Assembly: GCF_029867415.1 (NCBI RefSeq) | Contig: NW_026705004.1 | Coordinates: 1,698,390-1,762,389 of the forward strand | Direction of reading: 5' to 3' | DNA from: Vicia villosa | Taxonomy: Eukaryota; Streptophyta; Magnoliopsida; Fabales; Fabaceae | Length of the DNA stretch: 64,000 nucleotides | Shown: one piece after another, positions 33,766 through 45,280 of the stretch | How the letters are laid out: every line of letters starts with the position of its first letter | Numbering within the stretch: the first letter of the stretch is position 1 | Translations under genes and position numbers: made by a program | The notes under the pieces: generated by a model | The model's database searches: none | Told to the model about the DNA's origin: nothing | Seen by the model: only the letters and a program-made list of their open reading frames with translations

Positions 33766-34830
33766 AATTTCCCTTTTATTGTTATGACCATAACTAGAGC
33801 TCAGTAACTCGGAATTAGGCGCCGTCGGAGGCATTGGAAAGCTATTGGAAAGGGCTATGAGATTCCTAAACTTCCACATCTATATAAAACTCTTAATTAT
33901 TAATAAAATCCATGTGTGTGTGTCTATGTATCTTATTTAATGAAATACAAACTTGGTAAATGAACCTTTAGATGCATAAGCAAGAGTAATGAGAGGAAGT
34001 TGGCCAACTTTTCCCTTTTTCCCATGGTGGCTACTTCCTAATTTCCTTTTGATTAATGGTGTGGTGTTTATGGGCGAGGGGTTAGAGGACAGACAAAAGG
34101 ACAGTAACTACGAGTAGGCACGTTACATATATGTGGCTACTTCTTGTGAAGAAATTCCAAGGATGCCCCTGTGTCACATATATTGCAGGCATTCTTGGGC
34201 TTTGGTCTCGGGAATGGGTCGGCTCCATAGTTCAGGAGCTATTCTTCAGGGATGAACTCCCGAGGATGTGTACCTCACCTTCTCCTTTTGTCGTTTCCAT
34301 TCTGGTGAATGTCTATGTGAGACTCGGGCCCGGGAAATTGGAGGAGTTGGATCATAATATTGATTCAATGTCGATCCCATGGTTCTCTATAGTCCATACT
34401 AACTACTTAACTTAAAAATTGAGATAAGAATTTATTTGCAAGTTTGAAGTAAAGGTACTTCGGAATCGGATGAAAATAGAATTCTCATCATAACTTTTGG
34501 CTTAGAACCTTGTAGAGCTGTGTGGACCCTAAGGTAGGGAAACCCACTGAGATTAGTATCTCATCCCATTCCAATTATTATTTTGCAGGCGCTTCTTCTT
34601 AGGATAAGGGAAAAGGTAAAGCGGTATGATGATGGACGTGATAGATGTTTCATGATGCTTTCGTTGTGGATCTTTTGTTTTGTAGCTATCTATGCTTATG
34701 TATTTTGACTTTACTAGTGTTGTAATGAATACATAACTTATGGCCGTTTAGGCGTATTGAATGGTTCAGTATCATCTTTTGGCTATGTAATACATTATTC
34801 TAGACATATGTTTTGCATGGTTATTACAGT

Positions 34831-34845
34831 TGGTATCAGAGCAGG
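34831..34845 (+). other. Primer-binding site of the Tekay element
   Basis: TGGTATCAGAGCAGG matches the 3' end complement of initiator methionine tRNA and lies two bases after the LTR. Confidence 0.92.
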
Positions 34846-34983
34846 TCGATTCTCGACCCAACCATGAAACATCAATAATTTAGCTTTTCCACATTTGTGT
34901 ATGTTGCTGCTATATGGATTCTGTCATATTACCTAGTATTGAGCCTGATCAACTCGATGTCTATGTATGTGACAGGAGACTTC

Positions 34984-36705
34984 ATGGCTGAGCAACCAAG
35001 GAGGAGGGGAAGGCCGAGAATTAATGCTGCCCAGAATCAAAATGAGAATCCTGAAGGAGGAGCCGGTGGTAATCAATGGGTACAATTGATGCAAATGCAA
35101 CAACAACATCAATTTCAGATGCAGCAGCAACAACAGGAGTTTATGACACACATGGTGCAGCAGATGCAGGGTACCCATCCACCTCCCCAACAGAATGATG
35201 GAAGTAGGGGTTTCCGAGAGTTTTACCGTATGAACCCTCCCGAGTTCCATGGTGATCTGGACCCACTCAAAGCTCATGATTGGCTCACCAGTATTGAAAG
35301 GATCTTTGAGGTGACACCGTGTTTAGAGGAAGACAAGGTGGTTTGTGCTACACAGATGTTGCGAGGACCAGCCGCTCGGTGGTGGACGAGTGCTTCCGGC
35401 AGGATGACTACTTTAGGAATTGATAAGACGTGGGAGCACTTTAAGGCAACAGTATTGGAAAAGTACTTCCCAGATAACATGAGGGCTCAAAAGGAACTAG
35501 AATTTCAAATGTTGCGCCAAGGTTCCATGACTGTGGCTGAATTTGCGGCAAGGTTTGAAGATATGGTGACGTATTCTAACCAAGCTCTCTATGCCCCGAA
35601 TGAACGTTGGAAGATTAACCAGTTTAAGATTGGACTCCGAGGGGAGATAGATTATTGTGTGGGGCAGCAACGCTATAACACTTATGCTGAATTGCTTGAA
35701 CAATGTTATATTGTTGAGCAAAGCCTGAAGAAGATTGAACAAGATAAGGAACAAGCCAAGCCAAGTCAGGAGGAACATAGAAGTACAAATCAGCACTTAA
35801 GGCCAAAGGGATCACCATCCAAAGGGAAGCAAAATCAGAATGTAAGACCGTCACGCTCGCCCTTTTGTGGTAGATGCAAGCAAAACCATTTTGGTGGCTG
35901 CAAGATTAACATAGATGGAAAGTGTTATACATGCGGCAAGGAAGGGCATTTCGCTAAGAATTGTCCAGATAGATACCGTCAAGGGGGAAATGCAGGAAGG
36001 GTATATACTCTTGACGCGAAGAAGGCGAAGGGCAACAACGAGTTAATTGCTGGTACGTGTTTAGTGAATAACCAGACATGTCTTATTTTGATTGATTGTG
36101 GAGCATCGCATTCCTTTATTTCACCACAGTGTTCAACGTCTCGGGTTAGAAGCTGTACCCTTAGATTCTTCGATGGTAGTTGGCATGGCAGTCGACGGTA
36201 ATGTAGAAACTTCTTGGAAGTGTGAGGACTGTGTCGTGACTGTTGACGATCGAGTTTTCCTAGTAGATTTGATTTGTCTACCGCTTAAGAGGGTGGATGT
36301 GGTTTTGGGAATGGATTGGCTCTCTGCCAATTCAGTACTCATTAATTTTAAGGAGAGAGCTATCCTGGTTCCAACTGTTGAAACTACTCCGGAAGACCCA
36401 ATGACCACTCTCTTAGAAGGTACTATTCATATGATCAACTATTTATTTGATCAAGAGAAGAGTTTCATTCTTTTTCTAGCTGAGGATCCGAATGGAAAGT
36501 TATCTATTTCACAAATTCCGGTAGTTTGCGAATTTCCAGAAGTCTTTCCAGAGGATGTCACTTCCTTGCCTCCTGAAAGAGAAGTGGAATTCTCTATCGA
36601 CTTGGTGCCAGGAACAGCCCCAGTTTCTGTTGCTCCTTATCGGATGTTGCCGATTGAACTTAAGGAATTGAAGGGCCAGTTGGAAGAGTTACTAGCTAAA
36701 CACTT
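34984..36705 (+). pseudogene. Gag-protease of the Tekay element, frameshifted
   Basis: Gag starts at ATG 34984 (MAEQPRRRGRPR), with a Gln-rich stretch (residues 30-70), the retrotransposon gag domain (RWWTSASGRM, EKYFPDNMRAQKELEF, MTVAEFAARF) and a zinc knuckle CYTCGKEGHFAKNC near 35925-35965. Protease follows at about 36080 with ILIDCGASHSFIS; the catalytic triad, normally DSG or DTG, is DCG here. A frameshift near 36130-36170 moves to the second frame (VVLGMDWLSANSVLINF), and a further one-base loss near 36700 joins AKHL to RPSVSPWG of RT. Confidence 0.85.
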
Positions 36706-37998
36706 ATGAGACCAAGTGTTTCTCCTTGGGGAGCTCCAGTTTTGTTGGTCAAGAAGAAAGACAGTGGGATGCGATTGTGTATAGATTACCGCCAGTTGAA
36801 CAAGGTGACCATCAAGAACAAGTACCCGTTGCCTCGAATAGATGACCTGCTAGATCAATTAAGAGGAGCGTGTGTATTCTCAAAAATTGATCTGCGGTCG
36901 GGTTACCACCAGATTAGGGTGAAGAACTCAGATGTTCCAAAGACTGCATTTAGGACTCGGTATGGACATTATGAATTCCTTGTAATGCCATTCGGAGTGA
37001 CAAATGCACCGGCTGTATTTATGGACTACATGAACCGAATATTTCAACCTTACCTTGACCAGTTTGTAGTAATCTTCATTGATGATATTCTCATCTATTC
37101 TCGGACACCGCAAGAGCATGCAGAACATCTAAAGATTGTTTTATCAGACTTGCAGGAGAAGCAACTTTTCGCCAAGCTCAGTAAGTGCGAATTTTGGATG
37201 ACGGAAGTTAAGTTTCTTGGTCATGTCATATCCCAAGGTGGAGTAGCCGTGGACCCATCAAAAGTAGAAGCGGTAGTCAGTTGGGAGAGGCCTAAGAATG
37301 TTTCAGAGGTCAGAAGCTTCTTGGGTTTAGCAGGATATTATCGGAGATTCATCAAGGGATTTTCTCAAATAGCCTTACCTTTATCCCGACTCACTCGGAA
37401 GGAGGTCCAGTTTGTGTGGGACGAACTATGCGAGAAAAGTTTTATAGAACTAAAGGAGCGATTGACTACAACTCCTGTTTTGGTTATTCCGGGCCTCAAT
37501 ACCCCTTATGAAGTCTTTTGCGATGCATCGAAGAGAGGACTTGGAGGAGTCCTAATGTAGAATGGGCAAGTTGTGGCTTACATATCACGACAGTTGAGAC
37601 CGCATGAAGAAAACTACCCTACTCATGACCTAGAATTAGCGGCTATTGTGTTTGCACTCAAAGTGTGGCGCCATTACCTTTATGGAGTTCACTTTAAAAT
37701 GTTCAGTGATCACAAGAGCTTGAGGTACCTTTTCGATCAAAAGGAGTTGAACATGAGACAAAGGAGATGGATGGAATATTTGAAGGATTTTGATTTCGAG
37801 CTCAAGTATCATCCCGGGAAGGCGAACAACGTAGCAGATGCACTAAGTAGGAAGGAGATACATGTGGCCAACTTAATGGTGTTGGAGTTCGAATTGTTAG
37901 AAAAGTTTCGAGACCTCAACTTGCAATTTGTAGAACTTCCCGAAGGAGTAGTATTTGGTAACCTGAGTATCACTAGCAATATAAGAGATAAAATCTGA
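36706..37998 (+). pseudogene. Reverse transcriptase and RNase H of the Tekay element
   Basis: RT motifs are in order: [59 protein letters not shown] and the FIDDIL active-site box, then [11 protein letters not shown]. RNase H starts at [16 protein letters not shown] and continues, after TAG 37558-37560, with [19 protein letters not shown] and [11 protein letters not shown] to [12 protein letters not shown] at 37996-37998 ends the block. The first stop is a C-to-T change from a Gln codon when compared with the family pattern. Confidence 0.88.
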
Positions 37999-38007
37999 TG
38001 CCTCCAG

Positions 38008-39383
38008 TTGGTGGATGAAGAGTTGCCGTCTAGTTTTGGACGACCCGATTACTCTCAGGCTGCAGACGAAGTGCTTTTATTTAACCAGCGGGTTTGCGTT
38101 CCTAGAGATGAGGAGTTGAGGAGGACCATTCTTGAGGAGGCTCACAAGAGTAGATTCACCGTTCATCCGGGCTCTTCCAAAATGTATCAAGACTTAAAGA
38201 AGGATTATTGGTGGCCTGGTATGAAAAAGGATGTTAACGAGTTTGTGGCCCGTTGTATTGTGTGTCAGCAGGTAAAAATAGAGCACCAACGACCAGGAGG
38301 ATTATTGCAACCACTTGAGATCCCTAAATGGAAGTGGGATAGTATCTCCATGGACTTTGTGGTGGGGTTACCAAGTACACTTAACGGTTATGACTCAATT
38401 TGGGTGATTGTGGATCGACTAACCAAATCAGCCCATTTCTTAGCAGTCAAGACCACGTACAAGATAGCCCGTCTTGCACGGATATTCATTGAAGAAATAG
38501 TACGTTTGCATGGTGTTTCGTCAACTATGATCTCGGATAGAGACCCAAAGTTTGCTTCTAGATTCTGGAAGGCATTTCAACATGCCATGGGTACACAAGT
38601 ACGTTTGAGCACTTCAAACCACCCGTAAACGGATGGCCAGACCGAAAGGACAATTCAGACCTTGGAAGATATGTTAAGAGCTTGTGTTTTAGAAAGCGGA
38701 AGAAATTGGAAAGATCAGCTACCTTTGATTGAATTTGCTTATAACAATACCCATCATGCAAGTATCGGAATGGCACCATATGAAGCCTTGTTTGGGAGGA
38801 GATGCAGGACACCTCTTTGTTAGTCAAATGCTGGTGAGAAGAGTATTTTTGGACCGGAGATTATCCAGGAAACTACGGAAAAAGTGAAGATGATATGTGA
38901 TAAGTTAAAGAAGGCACAAGACCGTCAGAAAAGTTATGTTGATTCACGACGGAGACCTTTAGAGTTCGACGAGGGTGACCATGTGTTTTTGAAGGTTACC
39001 CCTCGGCTGAACCTGAAGACCCCATTTAAGTCAAGGAAACTAAGTCCGAGATTTGTGGGACCTTACCAATCATCGAACGGATAGGAGAGGTGGCTTACCA
39101 ATTAGCCTTGCCACCATCTCTTTCCGATCTCCATGATGTATTCCATGTATCTCATCTTAGGAAATTTATTCCTGACCCTTTCCATCCAATCCTTCCTGAT
39201 ATAGTTGAAGTAGAAGCGGATATTTCTTTCCAACCTCGTCCAAAACGTATATTGGAATATTCAAGTAAGAAGTTGCGAAGTAAAGAGATACCAATGGTGA
39301 AAGTTCATAGGAAGAATCTGGACGAGGCTACTTGGGAGTTAGAATCCGAGATGCGGGCTTCGTACCCTCACTTGTTCTGGTAA
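38008..39383 (+). pseudogene. Integrase with chromodomain-type tail of the Tekay element
   Basis: The zinc-binding H-H-C-C part (HKSRFTVHPGSSKMY, CIVCQQVK) is followed by core residues D (ISMDFVVGLP), D (MISDRDPKFASRFWK) and E ([10 protein letters not shown]). TAA 38626-38628 splits the core (HP-stop-TDG, Gln to stop) and TAG 38821-38823 follows CRTPLC (probably Trp to stop). A frameshift at about 39085 leads to the C-terminal part (LHDVFHVSHLRKFIPD, MVKVHRKN, EATWELESEMRASYPHLF), the GPY/F and chromodomain-type end typical of Tekay/Del, which directs insertion to heterochromatin. Confidence 0.87.
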
Positions 39384-39410
39384 GTTTTAAATTCGTGGAC
39401 GAATTTATTC

Positions 39411-39423
39411 TAAGGGGGGAGAA
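39411..39423 (+). other. Polypurine tract of the Tekay element
   Basis: AAGGGGGGAGAA lies directly before the 3' LTR start at 39424 and primes plus-strand synthesis. Confidence 0.85.
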
Positions 39424-40981
39424 TGTAACATCCCTAATTACTAATCACCACTAATTATAATAATATTAGTAATTAGGCATGATTATGATGATTAGTAATT
39501 AGATGAGGATGATTGGAATGAAGTTTAAGTGGAGGGCAGATTAGTCTTTTCACTTGTGGACTATATAGACCTATTGTACACTCTAACTCATTCTTTCTTT
39601 TCCCATTTTTCCTTCCCACAATTAGAACAAATTCTGTAAAAAAACAAGAGCAAGTGGAGAGAAGAAGGGAGAGGCAGACAAGAGGAGGAAAAGAGAGGAG
39701 GAGGATTTCCAAAGTCCCTTGCATGCATCATCACCATCATTCTTAGCATCAAACCAGCCTCTATCCTTTAACTACTTCTTTTTAAGGTGGGTTTCTAGGT
39801 AGATTCTTGGGTAGAGGGTTAGGATTCACATGAATAAGGGTTGGGGTTTTGATAATTGATTGGATGCTCTTATTTGAATTGATGATTTTATGTTGTATGT
39901 TAGTGTGAAGCATGAATTTACTTGATCATTGATTACATGAACATTCATGTTGAATCCTTATGTGTGTAATCGTGAAATTGTGTTAAGTATGTCTCTACCA
40001 TGTGTGGGTCTGTTTGGTTTGAGAAGAAATGTTTTGGAACTGATAAAATGCAGGAAAAATGGTATTTTTGGCTCTGGTTCAGTAAGCAATCAATTGCATT
40101 ACAGTGTAAATCGATTGCTCTGCTCAAAATATGTGAATTTTGCTTCTAGTTCAGTAAGCAATCGATTGCACTATAATGTAAATCGATTGCACTGTTTAAA
40201 ATTTGGGATTTTCGCTTCTGGTTCAGCAAGCAATCGATTGCACGATAGTGTAAATCGATTGCACCTGACAGTAAATTTCCCTTTTATTGTTTTGACCATA
40301 ACTAGAGTTCAGTAACTCGGAATTAGGCGCCGTCGGAGGCATTGGAAAGCTATTGGAAAGGGCTATGAGATTCCTAAACTTCCACATCTATATAAAACTC
40401 TTAATTATTAATAAAATCCATGTGTGTGTGTCTATGTATCTTATTTAATGAAATACAAACTTGGTAAATGAACCTTTAGATGCATAAGCAAGAGTAATGA
40501 GAGGAAGTTGGCCAGCTTTTCCCTTTTTCCCATGGTGGCTACTTTCTAATTTCCTTTTGATTAATGGTGTGGTGTTTATGGGCGAGGGGTTAGAGGACAG
40601 ACAAAAGGACAGTAACTACGAGTAGGCACGTTACATATATGTTGGCTACTTCTTGTGAAGAAATTCCAAGGATGCCCCTGTGTCACATATATTGCAGGCA
40701 TTCTTGGGCTTTGGTCTCGGGAATGGGTCGGCTCCATAGTTCAGGAGCTATTCTTCAGGGATGAACTCCCGAGGATGTGTACCTCACCTTCTCCTTTTGT
40801 CGTTTCCATTCAGGTGAATGTCTATGTGAGACTCGGGCCCGGGAAATTGGAGGAGTTGGATCATAATATTGATTCAATGTCGATCCCATGGTTCTCTATA
40901 GTCCATACTAACTACTTAACTTAAAAATTGAGATAAGAATTTATTTGCAAGTTTGAAGTAAAGGTACTTCGGAATCGGATG
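39424..40981 (+). repeat. 3' LTR of the Tekay element, first 1558 bp
   Basis: Nearly identical to 32916-34475. It stops at GGAATCGGATG, where the 5' copy continues AAAATAGAATTC. Ogre-2 begins at 40982. The missing 350 bp should follow the far end of Ogre-2. Confidence 0.95.
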
Positions 40982-41238
40982 TGTCATACCCCAATTTTTG
41001 ACCCTAAGATCATACATCAATTGCATTCAATCATCAATCAAGAGCACCATTGTGAAGCTTTATCTTTAATACTGTGATTATCTCTGAGGGGAATTATCGA
41101 GCATTTATATCTTTTTTATTTGTTTATACTAACCAAAAAAATCAAAAATATATGTTTTGTCTCTTTTGTTTATATTTTACAGGTGAAAGATCGGGCAAAA
41201 ATCAAAATAGTGCAAGAAAACAATTTTTGAAAATTTGA

Positions 41239-42076
41239 AGGTGGAAATCGATTTACCCCTGTGGGAAATCGATTTCCTGTGCGCAAAATTCAAAAAAAAT
41301 ATAAGAGGGAAGCTTGACATCATTTTGGCACCTTTTTATTTGATCATTTTATCAATTTTCCACCTCATCAAAATTAACTCATTCATTAAACCCTCTTTAA
41401 CCCCATTTTACCACTTTTTACCATTTAATTGCCACTTTAATCACCAATTAAACACAAGTTAATCACCAAACACAAAAAGACCAATTTGCCACTACTCTTG
41501 CTCCAACTCTATAAATAGAGCCCTCTACTCTCTCATTTCTCAAGCTTGGAGAGCCAAAAAATTGCTTGCAAATTCATTTCTCACCCTTTCCAAAACCCTC
41601 ACCCAAAGTTCATTTTCATAAGATTAGTAAGGTTCACATTGAATCTTGCTAATTTTGAACTAAGCCTCCTACATTTCACTCTTTTCTTTGATTGTTCATC
41701 TCCATACTTGAAGGATCTACACTTTGTGCTTGTTCTTGAAGCTACTTCAACACTTTAATTCAAGAATTGGTAAATTCCTCAATTCTAAGATGTAGATCTT
41801 TGTTGCTTGTGTTCAATGCATCTTTGATGCTATATTGGTGCTATTTGATGGTGATTTGATGGAAAATTCGTGCTCCAATGGATATGTGATCATAAGGTGT
41901 TTGTATGTTTGCCTAAATCAAGTTTCAAAGTTCATAATGCTGTTTTTTTGAAAACTGTGCGCAGGAAATCGATTTCCTACAGAGGGAAATCGATTTCCAC
42001 TCTGTTTTTTTGCGCTAAAACTGAATTCTGCACTCAGGAAATCGATTTCCTACAGAGGTAAATCGATTTCCAGTAA
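41239..42076. repeat. GGAAATCGATTTCC palindromes in the Ogre-2 LTR
   Basis: Six sites occur in three closely spaced pairs (41242/41263, 41964/41985 and 42031/42058 regions); the best is the perfect 14-bp palindrome GGAAATCGATTTCC. All recur in the 3' LTR (56219-57050). Confidence 0.85.
41508..41518 (+). promoter_or_regulatory. TATA box of the Ogre-2 LTR
   Basis: TCTATAAATAG is a consensus plant TATA box and is repeated at the same place in the 3' LTR (about 56485-56495). Ogre-3 has CTATAAATAG at 58761. Confidence 0.7.
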
Positions 42077-42125
42077 GGCAGAATGTGTTTTTTGCCTTTT
42101 TTATGCTTGTTTTAGCTTCCTACTT

Positions 42126-42616
42126 CCTCCATTTCATTAATATCATTGGATCTAGGATGTTGATAGGTTTGAAATAACCAAATCCATAATATTAGATGAA
42201 TGATATTAATGATAGTGTGAGTTGATTATCTTTTGTGAATTTTATTCTTCTTCCTCCACTTCATTAATATCATTGGATCTAGGATGTTGATAGGTTTGAA
42301 ATGACCTAATCCATAATATTAGATGAATGATATTAATGATAGTGTGAGTTGATTATCTTTTGTGAATTTTATTCTTCTTCCTCCACTTCATTAATATCAT
42401 TGGATCTAGGATGTTGATAGGTTTGAAATAACCAAATCCATAATATTAGATGAATGATATTAATGATAGTGTGAGTTGATTATCTTTTGTGAATTTTATT
42501 CTTCTTCCTCCATTTCATTAATATCATTGGATCTAGGATGTTGATAGGTTTGAAAGAACCAAATCCATAATATTAGATGAATGATATTAATGATAGTGTG
42601 AGTTGATTATCTTTAT
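42126..42616 (+). repeat. Four tandem 127-bp units in the Ogre-2 5' LTR
   Basis: Units begin CCTCCA at 42126, 42253, 42380 and 42507 and differ by only a few bases. Each contains ATTAATATCATTGGATCTAG and its partial inverse TAGATGAATGATATTAAT, able to pair over about 10 bases. The 3' LTR shows one unit (57102-57228) before Ogre-3 interrupts it. Confidence 0.93.
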
Positions 42617-44482
42617 GCATTTTATCTTCTCCTTCTCCTTTTTTTTTCTTTTGATCGATGAAAGTCTTAATACTTTGAGAATTCTTATGGATTCTTGGTA
42701 AAGACTAGATCGTTACCTATTTTCTTTTCGTGCGGTATTGCTTTCGGAAGGCGATCTACATATCGTTCTTCTCGCATGCATTAGCACATAAAGTTTTGAC
42801 CGGCCTCGTTGTAGGGTGATTTCTACATAAATCACTTGGCGATCTGCTTAACATAGCGCAATATTTCGTGTCCCGAATAAAAAAGATCAAATATGGAAGA
42901 GAATTGTATGCGGTTGATTTAAGACTTGTGGAGGTTTTTATCGTGTAGTCGCTATGATTCTATCAAGCTTCTGATAAACCCCATTAAATTTAAATCCGAG
43001 TACATCATTCACTCACCATAGATCTTCCTACTAACTTTGATAACATACTTGACAAGTTTCAAGATGGTTATCTTTAACACTTAACAACTAACTTTAATTT
43101 CCGCACCTTTACTATACCGCTCTTTATATTACCGCTCTTTATATTTCTCGCTTTATCGCTTTACTTTATCATTTCATCATATTTACTTTCCGTCATTTTC
43201 TCTTTGTCCACTTGGACATATGTTTATGCTTCTGTTAGTTTTCTTTTGTCCACTTGGACCATACTTTATTTTTTCGCTAAAACACTAATAAATAACCAAA
43301 ATCTAAAAAATACATAAGGCTCTCTTTGGACTATCGGTTACTATCCCTAGCGCTTTGGAGATTCGGACTTATGGACCTAGTACCTCTGGACTCATTCTAT
43401 TACTATCCTGTGATTGTTCTGTCTGTCTGGCATTGTTCTGTTGTATGTTTATGTGTGCAGGTATTTCCTTGAAAGCCCTTGATGGTTAATTCCAAGGCAT
43501 TGACATAAGGATTTTACCCGAAAACAGCCGTTACTCTGCCCAATTTTCGTCAGAATCTTAATGTGCTTAATGAAAAATGGTGCTAAGACAATAAGTTCAT
43601 CTGGATCTCCAAGTGTTAATGTGTTGGTATTGATAAATCCAAAGGATGGGAAAACTACCTTGGCTCTTAATGTCAAGTGTTGGCTTCTTATTCGGTTAGA
43701 CCATTTCTTTCCTTAGCTTTTATTTTATGCAATTAGGTTAGCCTCTTCATCTCCTCCCATTCTTAAATTTTCAAAATCTTCTCACTTTTTCCAAAATATT
43801 CTTATGTTTGCAATCTTTTCAAAACCTTTTTTCTTAAAAATATCTTTCGCCCCTAGTGGCTTTTCTTCAAAAGTTTAGACATCGTTAATTGTCGAAACGA
43901 GTGGTTATACCCCACGATTTTGAAATTGATTGATAATAACGAGATCTTTTCCGCGTGGGAGAGCTAGTGGCATACTCGTTGATTTTATCCGAGTTGGCGC
44001 CCTTCTTTCATTTGCGATGCAAAGAACTTGTTTGTTCTCATGCTCAAGATCAATGGCTGAGTATTTCTCTCTAACGACAACAAAGTGTTTATTCGTTTTA
44101 AAAACGTTTTTCCCAAAAGCGGAACTACATTAGCTCTGACTTCTCCATTGCACCGAGGAGGTATGTAGGCCCAAAGCTAAACGCTTTGCCGAGCTTATTT
44201 TAAAAATAAAACAAACCGTTTTTTTTTAGCACACACACAACACAGATTTTCAAAAAGGTTCCCGTGGAGTACCACGGATATGAGGGGTGCTTTAAACCTT
44301 CCCCTCATATAATCAACACCCGAACCTGAGTTCTCTTTCTTGTTTTTTTTAAAAAAACAAAACTTTGGGTTTTACGTTCTTTTCCCTTTTCCTTTGAAAA
44401 AATAAAGCGCGGTGGCGATTTCAGAACGGAATATTGATTCGAGTCAATACCATGGCTTCGATATCAGATTTTCCCCGCTACA
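42617..44482 (+). other. Remainder of the Ogre-2 5' LTR
   Basis: No ORF of note. It contains two copies of a CGCTCTTTATATT word (43118-43150) and two of TTTTGTCCACTTGGAC (43203-43260). This part cannot be compared within the window because the 3' LTR is interrupted. Confidence 0.6.
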
Positions 44483-44488
44483 GAAAAA

Positions 44489-44507
44489 TGGCGACTTCAC
44501 TGGGGAT
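44489..44507 (+). other. Primer-binding site of Ogre-2
   Basis: TGGCGACTTCACTGGGGAT, the tRNA-Arg type, six bases after the LTR end. It differs slightly from the Ogre-1 and Ogre-3 sites (TTCACT in place of TCTGCT). Confidence 0.88.
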
Positions 44508-45280
44508 CCAGTTTTAAGTGTGTTAAGCCTATTTTTGTTTATCTGTGTGTTTTTATATGTATATATCGTTGTGTGCTTTGTTTGTTTATCTTCTTTTTTT
44601 ATCTTTTTGGTGCTCGATGGTTCCTCTGTGATGAGATAAAGTTCTAACCCGAACTTTGGTGAGTAACTTGAGATAGGAGGTGGTAAGACCAATAGTTGCA
44701 TGTCAGGAGCAATCCTTACCATGAGCGTCATATGGTGGAACCCCAATCAGTGGAGGCCTCATGGAAGGTAGTAGAGGTTGTTACGAACCATCGTGATAAC
44801 GCTATTACTTTCAATAGTGAGTGTCCGTAGAAGCTGAATGACCTAGAACCCTTTTAACCAATGTAAGCCTTTTTAGGATGTAGTGCAGAAACAAGATCAA
44901 GTACCAATTTGAGCTTGTTGTCATGCGATACTACGCTCAGACGAGGTCTTTTTAGGCATATTGTTGGCGCCCATGAGCAATTGTGCGTGCCGGTAATATC
45001 CGATAGAAGATTGAAAACTCTGGGAACCTTTGTAGAACCCGATTGGCAGGTACAAAATTCCCTAGATCACTCCTTGTGGGATGGGTAGACCCATGGCTCC
45101 ATGCTCGTGACGTCGAACCTTTGAACCTGGACTGTTTGATCTTTGTGTGATTTGATGTGATCTTGTGTGCTCTTGATTGTGATTGATGCATAAACCATGC
45201 ATTCACGCATTCATAAAAATGACATTCACAAATGGTTTTCAAGGAACTTAGAGACATTTTTTGTAAACATAACAGGTACC
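44508..45280 (+). other. Ogre-2 untranslated leader
   Basis: Non-coding. It shares spaced words with the Ogre-3 leader (TTTTTAGGA-GTAG, ATACTAC-CTCAGA, AGAACCCG-CAGGTACAAAA), so this leader is conserved between two Ogre families and may hold packaging signals. A possible acceptor, TAACAG, lies six bases before the ORF1 ATG. Confidence 0.6.

Larger units (their letters stand above)
32916..34828 (+). repeat. 5' LTR of the Tekay element (1913 bp)
   Basis: Ends are TGTAACATCC and TTATTACA. Differences from the 3' copy include TTTGGG/TGTGGG near 33495 and TTTCACTATAAAATAA/TTGCACTATAATGTAA near 33657. A TATA-like CTATATAG lies at 33053-33060. Confidence 0.93.
32916..40981 (+). mobile_element. Tekay-type (Del) chromovirus, 3' LTR interrupted
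   Basis: A 1913-bp 5' LTR, methionine-tRNA primer site, gag, protease, RT, RNase H, integrase with a chromodomain-type tail, a polypurine tract and the first 1558 bp of the 3' LTR are present. Ogre-2 interrupts the 3' LTR at 40982. The CTGCG before 32916 is the expected target duplication. The LTRs differ at roughly 1% by eye, yet the coding part has three frameshifts and four nonsense codons. Confidence 0.9.
40982..44482 (+). repeat. 5' LTR of Ogre-2 (3501 bp)
   Basis: Ends are TGTCATACCCC and CCCCGCTACA. It has a strong TATA box at 41508-41518, palindromic ATCGAT sites on both sides of it, four 127-bp tandem units and a T-rich 3' part with GTTCCCGTGGAGTACC and CCCGAACCTGAG. The transcript start near 41540 puts about 2.9 kb of the LTR in the RNA leader. 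Confidence 0.93.

Noticed and set aside
33439..33807. Paired 122-codon ORFs at 33439 and 39947 as a conserved gene
   Set aside because: They are the two LTR copies of one element; similarity is due to LTR duplication.
45197..45280. Upstream extension of the Ogre-2 ORF1 start
   Set aside because: The extra residues have no similarity to ORF1 proteins, and a possible splice acceptor and a good ATG at 45281 fit better.
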